DNA from: Nocardia anocheti
GTDB lineage: Bacteria; Actinomycetota; Actinomycetes; Mycobacteriales; Mycobacteriaceae
NCBI RefSeq assembly: GCF_029675105.1
Contig: NZ_JAQQFV010000007.1
Coordinates: 248,001-312,000 of the forward strand
Reading direction: 5' to 3'
DNA: 64,000 nt
The notes under the pieces were generated by a model. The model saw nothing but the letters and a program-made list of their open reading frames with translations, searched no databases and was not told the origin of the DNA. Shown in pieces: positions 34,069 to 42,110 of the stretch; within the stretch, counting starts at the first letter, position 1; the number at the start of each line of letters is the position of its first letter. The position numbers and the translations under genes were made by a program.

Positions 34069-34890
34069 CTACTCGGGTTCGGTCACGAAGTCGATGAGCC
34101 GTTCGACCGCGCCGATCAGCGGCGATTCCAGGTCACGGAACGAGTCCACCGCGTCGTAGACCCGGCGCCACCCCTGCTGCGGGGTGCCCCAGCCCAGCCG
34201 CGCGCACACGCCCGTCTTCCAATCCTCCCCGCGCGGCACCGTCGGCCAGGCGTCGATCCCCACCGCCGCGGGGCGCACGGCCTGCCACACGTCGATGAAC
34301 GGATGCCCGGTCACCAGCACGTGCGGGCCCAGACCGGTGGTCAGCTGGGTCTCCTTGGACCCGGTCACCAGGTGGTCGACCAGCACGCCGACCCGCGCGC
34401 CCGGACCCGGCCCGAACTCGGTGAGCCGGGTGCCGAGGTTGTCCAGGCCCTCCAGATGCTCGACCACCACGCCCTCCACCCGCAGATCGTGCCCCCACAC
34501 CCGCTCCACCAGGGCCGCGTCGTGCACGCCCTCGACCCAGATCCGGCTGGTGCGCGCGACCCTGGCCCGCAGACCCTCCACCCGCGTGGAACCCGACGCC
34601 GAGCGGGTCGGCTGCTTCGGGGCGGCGGTGGGCTTGACCAGCGTCACCGGTTTGCCGTCGATGAGGAAGGCCGCCTCGCGCAGGGCGAAGAGTCGGACCA
34701 CGCCGCGTCCGTCCTCGAGTTTCACGAACTCGCCGTCGTAGCCGCGGTCGAAACCCACTACGGCACCGCAGAATCCGCTCGCCGCGTCCTCCACCACCAG
34801 GTCGCGCTCGGCGACCACGGTCGGTGCCGGGGTCTTCCTGGTGCGCTGATGTCCGGAAAAGATGTCGCCGTACCCGCCACGTGCACTCAC
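34069..34890 (-). CDS. DUF3097 family protein
   Basis: This 273-residue protein matches the actinobacterial DUF3097 family: S-G-H-Q-R at the N-terminus, a central I-W-V-E-G-V-H-D-A-A-L-V-E-R-V-W-G-D/H-D-L-R (a Toprim-like acidic segment), and V-L-V-D-H-L-V-x-G-S-K-E followed by G-H-P-F-I-D-V-W-Q. The E-G and D-H-L-V-x-G-S-K elements suggest a Toprim-type nucleic-acid function, but none is established. The start is a GTG. It is divergent from nfeD. Confidence 0.85.
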   Translation of the reverse strand: MSARGGYGDIFSGHQRTRKTPAPTVVAERDLVVEDAASGFCGAVVGFDRGYDGEFVKLEDGRGVVRLFALREAAFLIDGKPVTLVKPTAAPKQPTRSASGSTRVEGLRARVARTSRIWVEGVHDAALVERVWGHDLRVEGVVVEHLEGLDNLGTRLTEFGPGPGARVGVLVDHLVTGSKETQLTTGLGPHVLVTGHPFIDVWQAVRPAAVGIDAWPTVPRGEDWKTGVCARLGWGTPQQGWRRVYDAVDSFRDLESPLIGAVERLIDFVTEPE

Positions 34891-34989
34891 CCCCCGAAGC
34901 TACCGCGAACTGTCCACCGGCCCAACGCGGCACCGGGGGCGTTTCCTCTTGTCCGGCCCGAACAGTGTCCGAGACGGTACGGTGGTGGG

Positions 34990-35421
34990 GTGGCCGCAAT
35001 AGTCTGGCTGATCGCGGGCATCGTGCTCGCGGCGGCGGAAATGCTCACCGGGGATCTGACGCTGCTCATGCTCGGTGCGGCCGCGCTCGGCACCGCGGGC
35101 GTCAGCGCCGCGGCCGGTCTGCCGCTGTGGGGTGACGCGCTGGTCTTCGCCGCGAGCGCGGGGGTGCTGTTCCTCGGGGTGCGGCCGGTGCTGCGTCGCC
35201 GATTCGGTACGCCCCCACCGATTCCGACCAATGTCGACGCCCTCACCGGCAAGTCGGCGCTGGTGCTCGAGGAGGTGGCGGCGCATTCGGGGCAGGTGAA
35301 GCTCGGCGGTGAGGTGTGGACCGCGCGTCCGCTGGATCCGAGCGAGAAGTACGAAGCCGGAGTGACCGTCTACGTGATGAAGATCGACGGCGCCACCGCC
35401 GTCGTCTGGAAGGGTCCCTAA
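34990..35421 (+). CDS. NfeD-family membrane protein
   Basis: This 143-residue protein has three to four N-terminal membrane helices within residues 1-65 and a C-terminal OB-fold domain (L-T-G-K-S-A-L-V-L-E-E-V to G-V-T-V-Y-V-M-K-I-D-G). This is the short NfeD type that partners a SPFH protein. It starts at a GTG and ends 3 bp before the SPFH gene, the usual NfeD-stomatin pair (Rv1487-Rv1488 order). The pair is thought to organise membrane microdomains and protein quality control. Confidence 0.9.
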   Translation: MAAIVWLIAGIVLAAAEMLTGDLTLLMLGAAALGTAGVSAAAGLPLWGDALVFAASAGVLFLGVRPVLRRRFGTPPPIPTNVDALTGKSALVLEEVAAHSGQVKLGGEVWTARPLDPSEKYEAGVTVYVMKIDGATAVVWKGP

Positions 35422-35424
35422 GCA

Positions 35425-36702
35425 ATGGTTGCCTTGATCGTGGCCGCCGTCCTCGTCCTGTTGGTCGTGGTGGTGGTCTTCAAATCGATCGCGCTCGTGC
35501 CGCAGGCCGAGGCGGCGGTGATCGAACGTCTCGGGCGCTACTCGCGCACGGTGTCCGGTCAGCTGACGTTCCTCGTCCCGTTCGCCGACCGGGTGCGCGC
35601 GAAAGTCGATCTGCGCGAACGCGTCGTGTCCTTCCCGCCCCAGCCGGTGATCACCCAGGACAACCTGACCCTGCAGATCGACTCGGTGGTCTACTTCCAG
35701 GTCACCAGCCCGCAGGCCGCGGTCTACGAGATCAGCAACTACATCGCCGCGGTCGAGCAGCTCACCGTCACCACGCTGCGCAATGTGGTCGGCGGGATGA
35801 CGCTGGAGGAGACACTCACCTCGCGCGACCAGATCAACAACCAGCTGCGCGGCGTCCTCGACGAGGCCACCGGCCGCTGGGGCCTGCGAGTGGCCCGCGT
35901 CGAGCTCAAGTCCATCGATCCGCCGCCGTCGATCCAGGAATCGATGGAGAAGCAGATGAAGGCCGACCGCGAGAAGCGCGCGATGATCCTCACCGCCGAG
36001 GGCACCCGCGAGTCGCAGATCAAGACCGCCGAGGGTGCCAAGCAGGCGCAGATCCTCTCCGCCGAGGGTGCCAAGCAGTCGGCGATCCTCTCGGCCGAGG
36101 GTGAGCGCCAGAGCCGCATCCTGCGCGCCCAGGGTGAGCGCGCCGCGTCCTACCTGCAGGCGCAGGGCCAGGCCAAGGCCATCGAGAAGGTGTTCGCCGC
36201 GATCAAGAACGGCAAGCCCACCCCCGAGCTGCTGGCCTACCAGTACATGCAGACGCTGCCCATGGTCGCGCGCGGCGACGCCAACAAGGTGTGGCTGGTC
36301 CCCAGCGACTTCGGCAAGGCGCTCGAGGGTTTCGCCCAGAACTTCGCCACCAAGGGCGAGGACGGCGTCTTCCGCTACGAGCCGTCCACCGAGGAGGTGG
36401 CCCCGGTCAAGATCGAGGACGACTCCGACGTCGCCGACTGGTTCGAAACCGCCTCCGACCCGAAGATCGAACAGGCCGTCCGCGCCGCCGAGGCCACCGC
36501 CCGCACCCCCGTCGACAGCCTCGACACCCCCCGCCCCAAGCCGACCACCCCGTCGGAACCCCCACTCCCCATCCCACCCCCCATCGCCCCCCAACAACAC
36601 CCCGCCCCACCCCGACAGCACCAGCCCCCACCACCCCAGCACCAGCCACCCCGCCCGGAAGACCCTTACGGCCGCCCCTGGCAACCACCCCAGCACGGCT
36701 GA
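35425..36702 (+). CDS. SPFH/band 7 (stomatin-like) protein
   Basis: This 425-residue protein has one N-terminal membrane helix (residues 2-20). A band 7 domain follows (V-P-Q-A-E-A-A-V-I-E-R-L-G-R-Y at about residue 25 to S-I-D-P-P-P-S-I-Q at about 170). Next is an alpha-helical repeat region with five 11-residue units containing A-E-G (about 190-240). The last 75 residues are extremely Pro/Gln/His rich and probably disordered. SPFH proteins oligomerise into rings on the membrane and regulate proteases such as FtsH. It forms a unit with nfeD and ends in a strong terminator. Confidence 0.92.
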   Translation: MVALIVAAVLVLLVVVVVFKSIALVPQAEAAVIERLGRYSRTVSGQLTFLVPFADRVRAKVDLRERVVSFPPQPVITQDNLTLQIDSVVYFQVTSPQAAVYEISNYIAAVEQLTVTTLRNVVGGMTLEETLTSRDQINNQLRGVLDEATGRWGLRVARVELKSIDPPPSIQESMEKQMKADREKRAMILTAEGTRESQIKTAEGAKQAQILSAEGAKQSAILSAEGERQSRILRAQGERAASYLQAQGQAKAIEKVFAAIKNGKPTPELLAYQYMQTLPMVARGDANKVWLVPSDFGKALEGFAQNFATKGEDGVFRYEPSTEEVAPVKIEDDSDVADWFETASDPKIEQAVRAAEATARTPVDSLDTPRPKPTTPSEPPLPIPPPIAPQQHPAPPRQHQPPPPQHQPPRPEDPYGRPWQPPQHG

Positions 36703-36712
36703 CCCAGCTCCC

Positions 36713-36750
36713 ACGACAGCCCCGATGTGCCCGCGCATCGGGGCTGTCGT
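36713..36750 (+). terminator. terminator hairpin after the SPFH gene
   Basis: Perfect 15-bp arms (36713-36727 and 36736-36750) enclose an eight-base loop, 10 bp after the stop codon. Confidence 0.75.
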
Positions 36751-36872
36751 CTGCCACCTCCCTCGCCGCAGGCGGGATCGTGGTCTCTCCGACTGGCGCG
36801 GTGCCGGGAGCGCGAGGGCGGTGAAGTGTGTTGGCGCGCAGGTATCTTCGTGGGATGGGAGGATCGCGCCGG

Positions 36873-38030
36873 ATGGTGTGGGGTGGACGTCGGGTTCGGC
36901 GGATCGTCGCGGTCGTGATTGCTGTCGTGGTGTCGGTCGCTGTGGTGAGCACCGTGCCTCGGTGGTGGTGTGGGCGGGAGGCGGGGGAGTGGTATCGCGG
37001 GGAGGCGGGGCGGGTGCGGGCGTTGGCGGAGGAGATGGTGGCCTTCGAGGACGACGACGATCGGTGGCGGGCCGGGGGTGGGCGGGATCGGGTCGTGGGG
37101 ATGTGGGGGTTGCTCGCGCATCAGATGACGGCGTTGGGGTTGGCGCAGGTGGTGTTGGCGCATCCGGAGTGGGCGGGGCGGTACGGGCCGGTGGTCACGC
37201 GGGCGGCGACGAAGAGTCTGCTGCCGCAGCTGCGGTACGAGTTCACCGACGCGTGGCACGGCCGGGACGGGCTGTCGGAGTTGGACAGTGCGGATGGGCA
37301 TGCCTACCTGTCGTATCCCGCGCTGGCGCTGGGGATGGCGCGGTTGGTCGACCCGGCCTTCCCGGCTGACCTCGCGGCGCGCCACGACGCCCTGATCGCC
37401 GCGTTCGAACGGCGCCTGCTCGCCTCGCCGACGGGGCTGCTCGACACCTTTCCCGGCGAGGCCTACCCGACGGACGTGGCGGCGGTGGCGGCGGCGATCG
37501 CGGTCCACGGGCGGGTCACCGGCGCCGATCACTCGGCGGTTCTCACCCACTGGGCGGAGAAGGTGCGCGCGGTGCAGATCGACCGGCCGACGGGGTTGGT
37601 CATCCAGCGGATGGGCGTGGACGGACGCGCCCATGACGCGCCCCGCGCCTCCGGAACCGGATTGGCCGCCTATTTCGCGGGTTTCGCGGACCGGTCGCTC
37701 GCCGAGGAATTGGCGGCGGGTCTGTTCGCTCAGGAACGCGGCGTCCTGGGCTTCGGCGCGATCGACGAATACGGCAACGGATACAGCGGCGCCGGGGACA
37801 TGGACAGCGGCACACTGATTCTCGGAATCTCCGTCTCGGCCACCGGGTTCGCGCTCGCCCCGGCCCGCGCCTTCGGGCATCACGACCTGTTCACCCGCCT
37901 GTTCCGCACCACCGACCTGTTCGGCCTGCCCCTGCGGAGCGGCGACCGCGCGCGGTTCGCCAGCGGCGGCGTCATCGGCAATGCCCTGCTGCTCGCCTTC
38001 CTGACCTCCGGCCCGGAGCTGGCGCGGTGA
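36873..38030 (+). CDS. membrane-anchored protein of unknown function
   Basis: This 385-residue protein has one N-terminal helix (about 10-28) with a basic cytoplasmic start. A long, mostly helical extracytoplasmic region follows, with conserved-looking aromatic/Gly segments: A-Y-L-S-Y-P-A-L-A-L-G near residue 130 and E-Y-G-N-G-Y-S-G-A-G-D-M-D-S-G near residue 308. The shape suggests an alpha/alpha-toroid, as in polyprenyl cyclases or glycosidases, but I cannot name a family. The ATG was chosen because GGGAGGA lies nine bases upstream; a GTG at 36828 is the alternative. Codons from about 36960 to 37340 are strikingly GGG/TTG rich and then revert to the local GC-rich norm. Confidence 0.6.
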   Translation: MVWGGRRVRRIVAVVIAVVVSVAVVSTVPRWWCGREAGEWYRGEAGRVRALAEEMVAFEDDDDRWRAGGGRDRVVGMWGLLAHQMTALGLAQVVLAHPEWAGRYGPVVTRAATKSLLPQLRYEFTDAWHGRDGLSELDSADGHAYLSYPALALGMARLVDPAFPADLAARHDALIAAFERRLLASPTGLLDTFPGEAYPTDVAAVAAAIAVHGRVTGADHSAVLTHWAEKVRAVQIDRPTGLVIQRMGVDGRAHDAPRASGTGLAAYFAGFADRSLAEELAAGLFAQERGVLGFGAIDEYGNGYSGAGDMDSGTLILGISVSATGFALAPARAFGHHDLFTRLFRTTDLFGLPLRSGDRARFASGGVIGNALLLAFLTSGPELAR

Positions 38031-38380
38031 ACACCGCCCTGCTGCTCTCCTGCTGGCGTGTGGTTCGTCTGCCGGTGCTCCTCGGCACCGCCTACCTCGT
38101 CCTGACAGTGATCGTGGCCGCCTTGTCGGCCCGCCACGGCTTCGGTTCCCCCGGCGGCCTGAGCCCCGCCTACGTGATCGCCGTGGGCGCGCTGCTGGTC
38201 TTGCGCGTCGTCCTGCTGGTCGTCGTCCCGTCCGTCCTGCTCTACCGCGCGGTGATGTGGCTGGTGGACCGCCCGCTCCGGCGCCCGGACACGGTGATCA
38301 GCGGGGGAGCGGAAGCAGCTCGACCAGGGTGCCGCGACCGGTGCCCGGCGGCAGAACAGCGAGCGCCTGGCAGCCGATGA
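38027..38380 (+). CDS. small membrane protein
   Basis: This 117-residue protein has two hydrophobic segments (about 16-36 and 47-76). Its GTG start overlaps the preceding stop (GTGA), so it is probably co-translated with the unknown anchored protein and may be its membrane partner. The last 27 residues overlap the end of the convergent moeA-like gene and are Arg/Ala rich, so the true selective constraint probably ends near residue 90. No family is recognised. Confidence 0.6.
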   Translation: MNTALLLSCWRVVRLPVLLGTAYLVLTVIVAALSARHGFGSPGGLSPAYVIAVGALLVLRVVLLVVVPSVLLYRAVMWLVDRPLRRPDTVISGGAEAARPGCRDRCPAAEQRAPGSR

Positions 38381-39506
38381 GCCCGGCCAGATGGGGTGTG
38401 TGGGCGGGCCCGGTACTGCGCCAGACCCCACCGGGATGCTGTTGGACGGGCACGATCCGCGTGGCTTCACCCGCCATGACACCCGCGTCCGACAGGCGCC
38501 CCCACATGGTGGCTCCCGGAGTACGCAGGGTGAGCGCGTCGACGATGGCGGGGCCGACCGCGAGCAGGGCGGCGACGGCGGCCAGCGGATTGCCCGGCAG
38601 ACCGAGCAGAACCCGCCCGTCCGGAAGCTGCGCGACCAGGGTGGACCCGCCGGGACGCAAGGCGATCCGATCCACGATGACGCGCGCACCCAGGTCGGCG
38701 AGCAGGCCGCGCAGGTGGTCGGCGGCGCCGCCACCGGTCGCGCCGACCATCACCACCAGGTCGGCATGGGACTTCAGCCCCAGCCACGACCGCAACAGAT
38801 CCTGGCTGTCGGCCAGATGCCACAGCCCGGTGCTCTCGATATCGCAGCAGCGCAGGAACTCCGGCAGCACCGGACCCAGTGAGTCACGGGTCTCCCCGTG
38901 CCCGAGTGGCCCCACGGCCCGGATCTCGTCGCCGGTCATCACCACATCGGCGCGCAACGGCCCCCGCACGGTGACGGTTTCGGCTTCGGCGCTCAACGCG
39001 GCGGAGGCGAGCGCGGCCGAGACCCGGGTGCCCGCGTGCGCGAGGACGGTCCCGCTGTCCCAGTGCTCACCCTGGCGACGGGTGTCGTCGCGCAGCGGCG
39101 CCTCGGGGGCGCGCATGACGACCTGTTTCCCCGAGACCGTCGTGCGCACCACGTGCTCGTCCCGCAGCGTCGCCGTGGTGCCCAAAGGGGTGGCGGCGCC
39201 GGTGGCGATACGCACCGCCTCGCCGGGCGCAAGCACCGTCGAGCAGGCCCGGCCCGCGTAGCGCACCTGCTGATGCAGCCGCCACCACGGTCCCGGCCCG
39301 GCGACGGCGTAGCCGTCCATGGCCGCGCTGTCCACGCGCGGCAACGGCGTCCCGGCGGTCAGCGCGGCGGCCAGCGTCGCCCCGATCGCGTCGGCCACCG
39401 GCAGCTCGCGCACCCCGATCGGCGCCAATTCCGCCGCGATCCGCGCGCGCACCCTGGCCAGGCCGCACTCGGCCGCCACCACGCCCGCTCGTACGCTCAC
39501 CACCAC
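38298..39506 (-). CDS. MoeA-like molybdopterin molybdotransferase (divergent)
   Basis: This 402-residue protein shows the MoeA domain order: P-L-P-R-V-D-S-A-A-M-D-G-Y-A-V (residues 55-69), A-V-R-I-A-T-G-A-A-T-P-L-G and V-V-M-T-G-D-E-I. L-L-G-L-P-G-N-P-L-A-A-V lies toward the end. MoeA inserts molybdate into adenylylated molybdopterin. Here the catalytic loop usually S-G-G-V-S-V-G-D reads V-G-A-T-G-G-G-A-A-D, so the Ser and the final Asp context are altered. The protein may be a paralogue with changed activity. The start is one of three consecutive GTG codons. Confidence 0.78.
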   Translation of the reverse strand: MVVSVRAGVVAAECGLARVRARIAAELAPIGVRELPVADAIGATLAAALTAGTPLPRVDSAAMDGYAVAGPGPWWRLHQQVRYAGRACSTVLAPGEAVRIATGAATPLGTTATLRDEHVVRTTVSGKQVVMRAPEAPLRDDTRRQGEHWDSGTVLAHAGTRVSAALASAALSAEAETVTVRGPLRADVVMTGDEIRAVGPLGHGETRDSLGPVLPEFLRCCDIESTGLWHLADSQDLLRSWLGLKSHADLVVMVGATGGGAADHLRGLLADLGARVIVDRIALRPGGSTLVAQLPDGRVLLGLPGNPLAAVAALLAVGPAIVDALTLRTPGATMWGRLSDAGVMAGEATRIVPVQQHPGGVWRSTGPAHTPHLAGLIGCQALAVLPPGTGRGTLVELLPLPR

Positions 39507-39707
39507 GTCAGCCTCCGCCCACAGGTCACCGATAATCCGACATATCGTCCACAGATCCCGTTGCCTGTGATTTTCTGAGCAGTTGCCCTACGGTGACGTT
39601 GTCCTCACCCGCCCACCCACCCGCCGGTGCGCACTCGGACACATCCGCGCGCCCGCCCCGCTCATGACCGCATCGTAGGCGCGTATCCGGCCGCACGCCG
39701 GTCGCGG

Positions 39708-40325
39708 TCAGGGACGTGCGCCCCGCGCGTCGAGCAGCATCCCGAGATAGCCCAGCTCCTGGCTCTGCGACTGCACCATCGCCCGCGCCGACTGTTTGAC
39801 CGGTCCCGACGCGAGTAGTGAATCGGCCGTCCTGGCCATGGTGATGCCGCCCGCGTGGTGGCGGTACATCAGGCGCAGGAACAGGGTTTCGGCCTCGGCG
39901 CCGCGTGCCGCAGACAGGGTGTCGAGGTCGGCGGTGGTGGCCATGCCGGGCATCGTCACCGATGTCGTGGCCGAATCATGGTGGTGGCCTGCGGTTTCCG
40001 GCATCCACGCCATGGGCTGGGCCGCCGTGGGCGCGGCCCCGGCCAGTTGGGTCCAGCCGAGCAGGGTGCCGATCTCCACCCGCTGCGTGTCCGCGATCTG
40101 TTCGGCGAGGCGCCGCACGGTCGGGTCGGCGGCCGGGTCCAGGCGCTCGGTCAGGATCAGCGCCTGCTGGTGATGCGCGGTCATGTCCTGCACGAAACCC
40201 AGTTCGGTCGCGGTGAGAACCGGTGTGGGCGTGGCCCGTTCTGGAATCAGCAGCGGTCGCAGGGCGGCGCCGAGCACCAGCAGGAAGACCGCCGCGGCCA
40301 CCCCGGCGGCCAGCCGCCCGCTCAC
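39708..40325 (-). CDS. DUF305 domain protein
   Basis: This 205-residue protein has one N-terminal membrane/signal helix and the paired DUF305 motifs: D-M-T-A-H-H-Q-Q-A-L near residue 47 and L-M-Y-R-H-H-A-G-G-I-T-M-A near residue 155. A His/Met-rich segment (G-H-H-H-D-S, then M-P-G-M) separates them. Such His/Met-rich exported proteins are often tied to metal, especially copper, handling. The GTG start overlaps the stop of the LVIVD protein (GTGA). Confidence 0.88.
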   Translation of the reverse strand: MSGRLAAGVAAAVFLLVLGAALRPLLIPERATPTPVLTATELGFVQDMTAHHQQALILTERLDPAADPTVRRLAEQIADTQRVEIGTLLGWTQLAGAAPTAAQPMAWMPETAGHHHDSATTSVTMPGMATTADLDTLSAARGAEAETLFLRLMYRHHAGGITMARTADSLLASGPVKQSARAMVQSQSQELGYLGMLLDARGARP

Positions 40326-41887
40326 GACCCCACCGTCGACTGCTGATCGGCGGGCGGGGTGTAGACGCCGTTGTCGAGCCGCAACACCATGAACCCGTTG
40401 TCCGAGCAGGTGACATACAGCTGGTCACCGCGCCATTCCGGCGGCGACAGACACCAATCGGTGGACAGGTCCCCGAAGGCGATGTCGCCCGCCCTGGCAG
40501 TGAGGATCTGGGCCGGATCGACCAGACCCTCCGCCAGCGAACGCAGGGCCGCGGGCGCGCTCATCACCGGAATGCCGATGATCGAGGCCAGCGCGTGCGG
40601 CGAATTCCAGATCTCGAGATTGCGTCCGGTCCTGGCCGGTGGATTGAAATAGGCGATCTCGCGGATCGCGTCGGGATCGCGCACGTCGAACACCCGGATT
40701 CCCGAGGAGATCCAGCCGCAGGCCAGTGCCGTCGGATCGTCGGGCCGGTCGGCGGTGCAGTAGTGCGATTCGTAGGAGAACGCCGAACCGCCCATGGCCG
40801 AACCGATTCCGGCATCGATGTTCTCGGGCAGATTGATCTCGAGCTTGACCTTCGTCCGGATCCGCGGTGCCGTGTCGTCGGCGACGTCGATGAGCTTCAC
40901 CCCGCCCGACCCGCCCTCGTCGACGGTGAACAGATGCGGGACGCCGTCGTAGGTGACGGGCACGCTGTGCTGGGTGGCCCAGCCGTCGGTCCAGAACGTG
41001 CGGCCCAGATGCGGCACCTGCGGATTCGGGTCACGCCGCTGCACCGCGCTCACATCCAGCACCGTGAAACCGCCCAGCGCGGAGATGTAGAGCCGATTGC
41101 CGTCGGGGCTCACGCCCATCCCGTGCGCCTCGATTCCGGTGAGGCCCTGCCAGATCACCCGTGGCTGCGCGGGATCGGTGAGATCGACGGCGCTGAGGAA
41201 GCCGGGGACCAGACCCGAGGCCCAGTAGGTGCGTCCGTCGGGGGAGAAGCCGCCCTCGTGCGTGGTGATCGGCAGCGGCATCAGCAGATTCGACCCGGTG
41301 CCCGGGTTGAGCAGCCGGGGATGTGCGCAGTCGGAGATGTCGTAGACCGACAGATACCCCGCCCCGAGCCCGACCGGCACACCGGTGCCGACGAGCAGTT
41401 TGCGAGTGGTGTTGACCTTCAACGTCTCCCACGTTCCGGCCAGCATCGCGGGCTCGGCCAGCGTCGCGGTGAGTACCGGATTCGCCGGATCCGACACGTC
41501 GAGCACCTGCACGCCCGGATGCTCGCCGAGCAGGGTGCCGGGGAAGAACGACCCGACGTAGGCGCAGTGTTCGAAGCTGGTGGAGGTGATGCCCGCCCCG
41601 CGCCCGGTATACCCGCCGACCATCGACATGTTGCAGCGATAACCCTGGGTGCTGCGACCACTGTCCCGGTCAGCCGCGGGGACGTCGCCCTGGAGCCCGG
41701 TCTCGGGCAGCGAACCGGGCCCGCACGCGGCCCTGGGCACGGCGGTGCGTCCCACATCGAGGAACTCCTGGACGGTCCCGGCGAGGTCGGCGACCGGATC
41801 GGCGGCGGCGCCCGAGGGGAGCCCGACGGCGGTCAGCGCGGCCACCGCCGCCAGTGCCGTCCAGTGACGAAGTGTTCGTGTACGCAT
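40322..41887 (-). CDS. secreted LVIVD-repeat beta-propeller protein
   Basis: This 521-residue protein has a signal peptide cleaved near A-A-A-D (residue 29). Repeats of the LVIVD type follow, V-Q-V-L-D-V-S-D-P-A-N-P, L-S-V-Y-D-I-S-D and I-R-V-F-D-V-R-D-P, spread over residues 125-450 as propeller blades. Several cysteines (A-A-C-G, Y-R-C-N, H-C-A-Y, H-Y-C-T, A-C-G-W, D-W-C-L, T-C-S-D) suggest disulfides outside the cell. It is coupled to a DUF305 gene, so the pair probably works together at the cell surface. The ligand is unknown. Confidence 0.85.
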   Translation of the reverse strand: MRTRTLRHWTALAAVAALTAVGLPSGAAADPVADLAGTVQEFLDVGRTAVPRAACGPGSLPETGLQGDVPAADRDSGRSTQGYRCNMSMVGGYTGRGAGITSTSFEHCAYVGSFFPGTLLGEHPGVQVLDVSDPANPVLTATLAEPAMLAGTWETLKVNTTRKLLVGTGVPVGLGAGYLSVYDISDCAHPRLLNPGTGSNLLMPLPITTHEGGFSPDGRTYWASGLVPGFLSAVDLTDPAQPRVIWQGLTGIEAHGMGVSPDGNRLYISALGGFTVLDVSAVQRRDPNPQVPHLGRTFWTDGWATQHSVPVTYDGVPHLFTVDEGGSGGVKLIDVADDTAPRIRTKVKLEINLPENIDAGIGSAMGGSAFSYESHYCTADRPDDPTALACGWISSGIRVFDVRDPDAIREIAYFNPPARTGRNLEIWNSPHALASIIGIPVMSAPAALRSLAEGLVDPAQILTARAGDIAFGDLSTDWCLSPPEWRGDQLYVTCSDNGFMVLRLDNGVYTPPADQQSTVGS

Positions 41888-42110
41888 CGTGCCTCCCCGA
41901 CCGAGCTGTTCCGGCACCGACTGGCTCAGACAGTTGCCGTTCTCGGATGGTAAGGCGAGTGCGACACCCGCACGGTCGGTTTCGGCGAATCGGCCGCTCG
42001 CCCGGCGGGTCGAATCCGCCCCGCTGTCGGTGGCACGCTGTACGGTTGCTCGGAGAGCGACTGGCGCGGCGCGATCCGCCGACACTGCGATCGGAAAGGA
42101 CTCGGACTCC

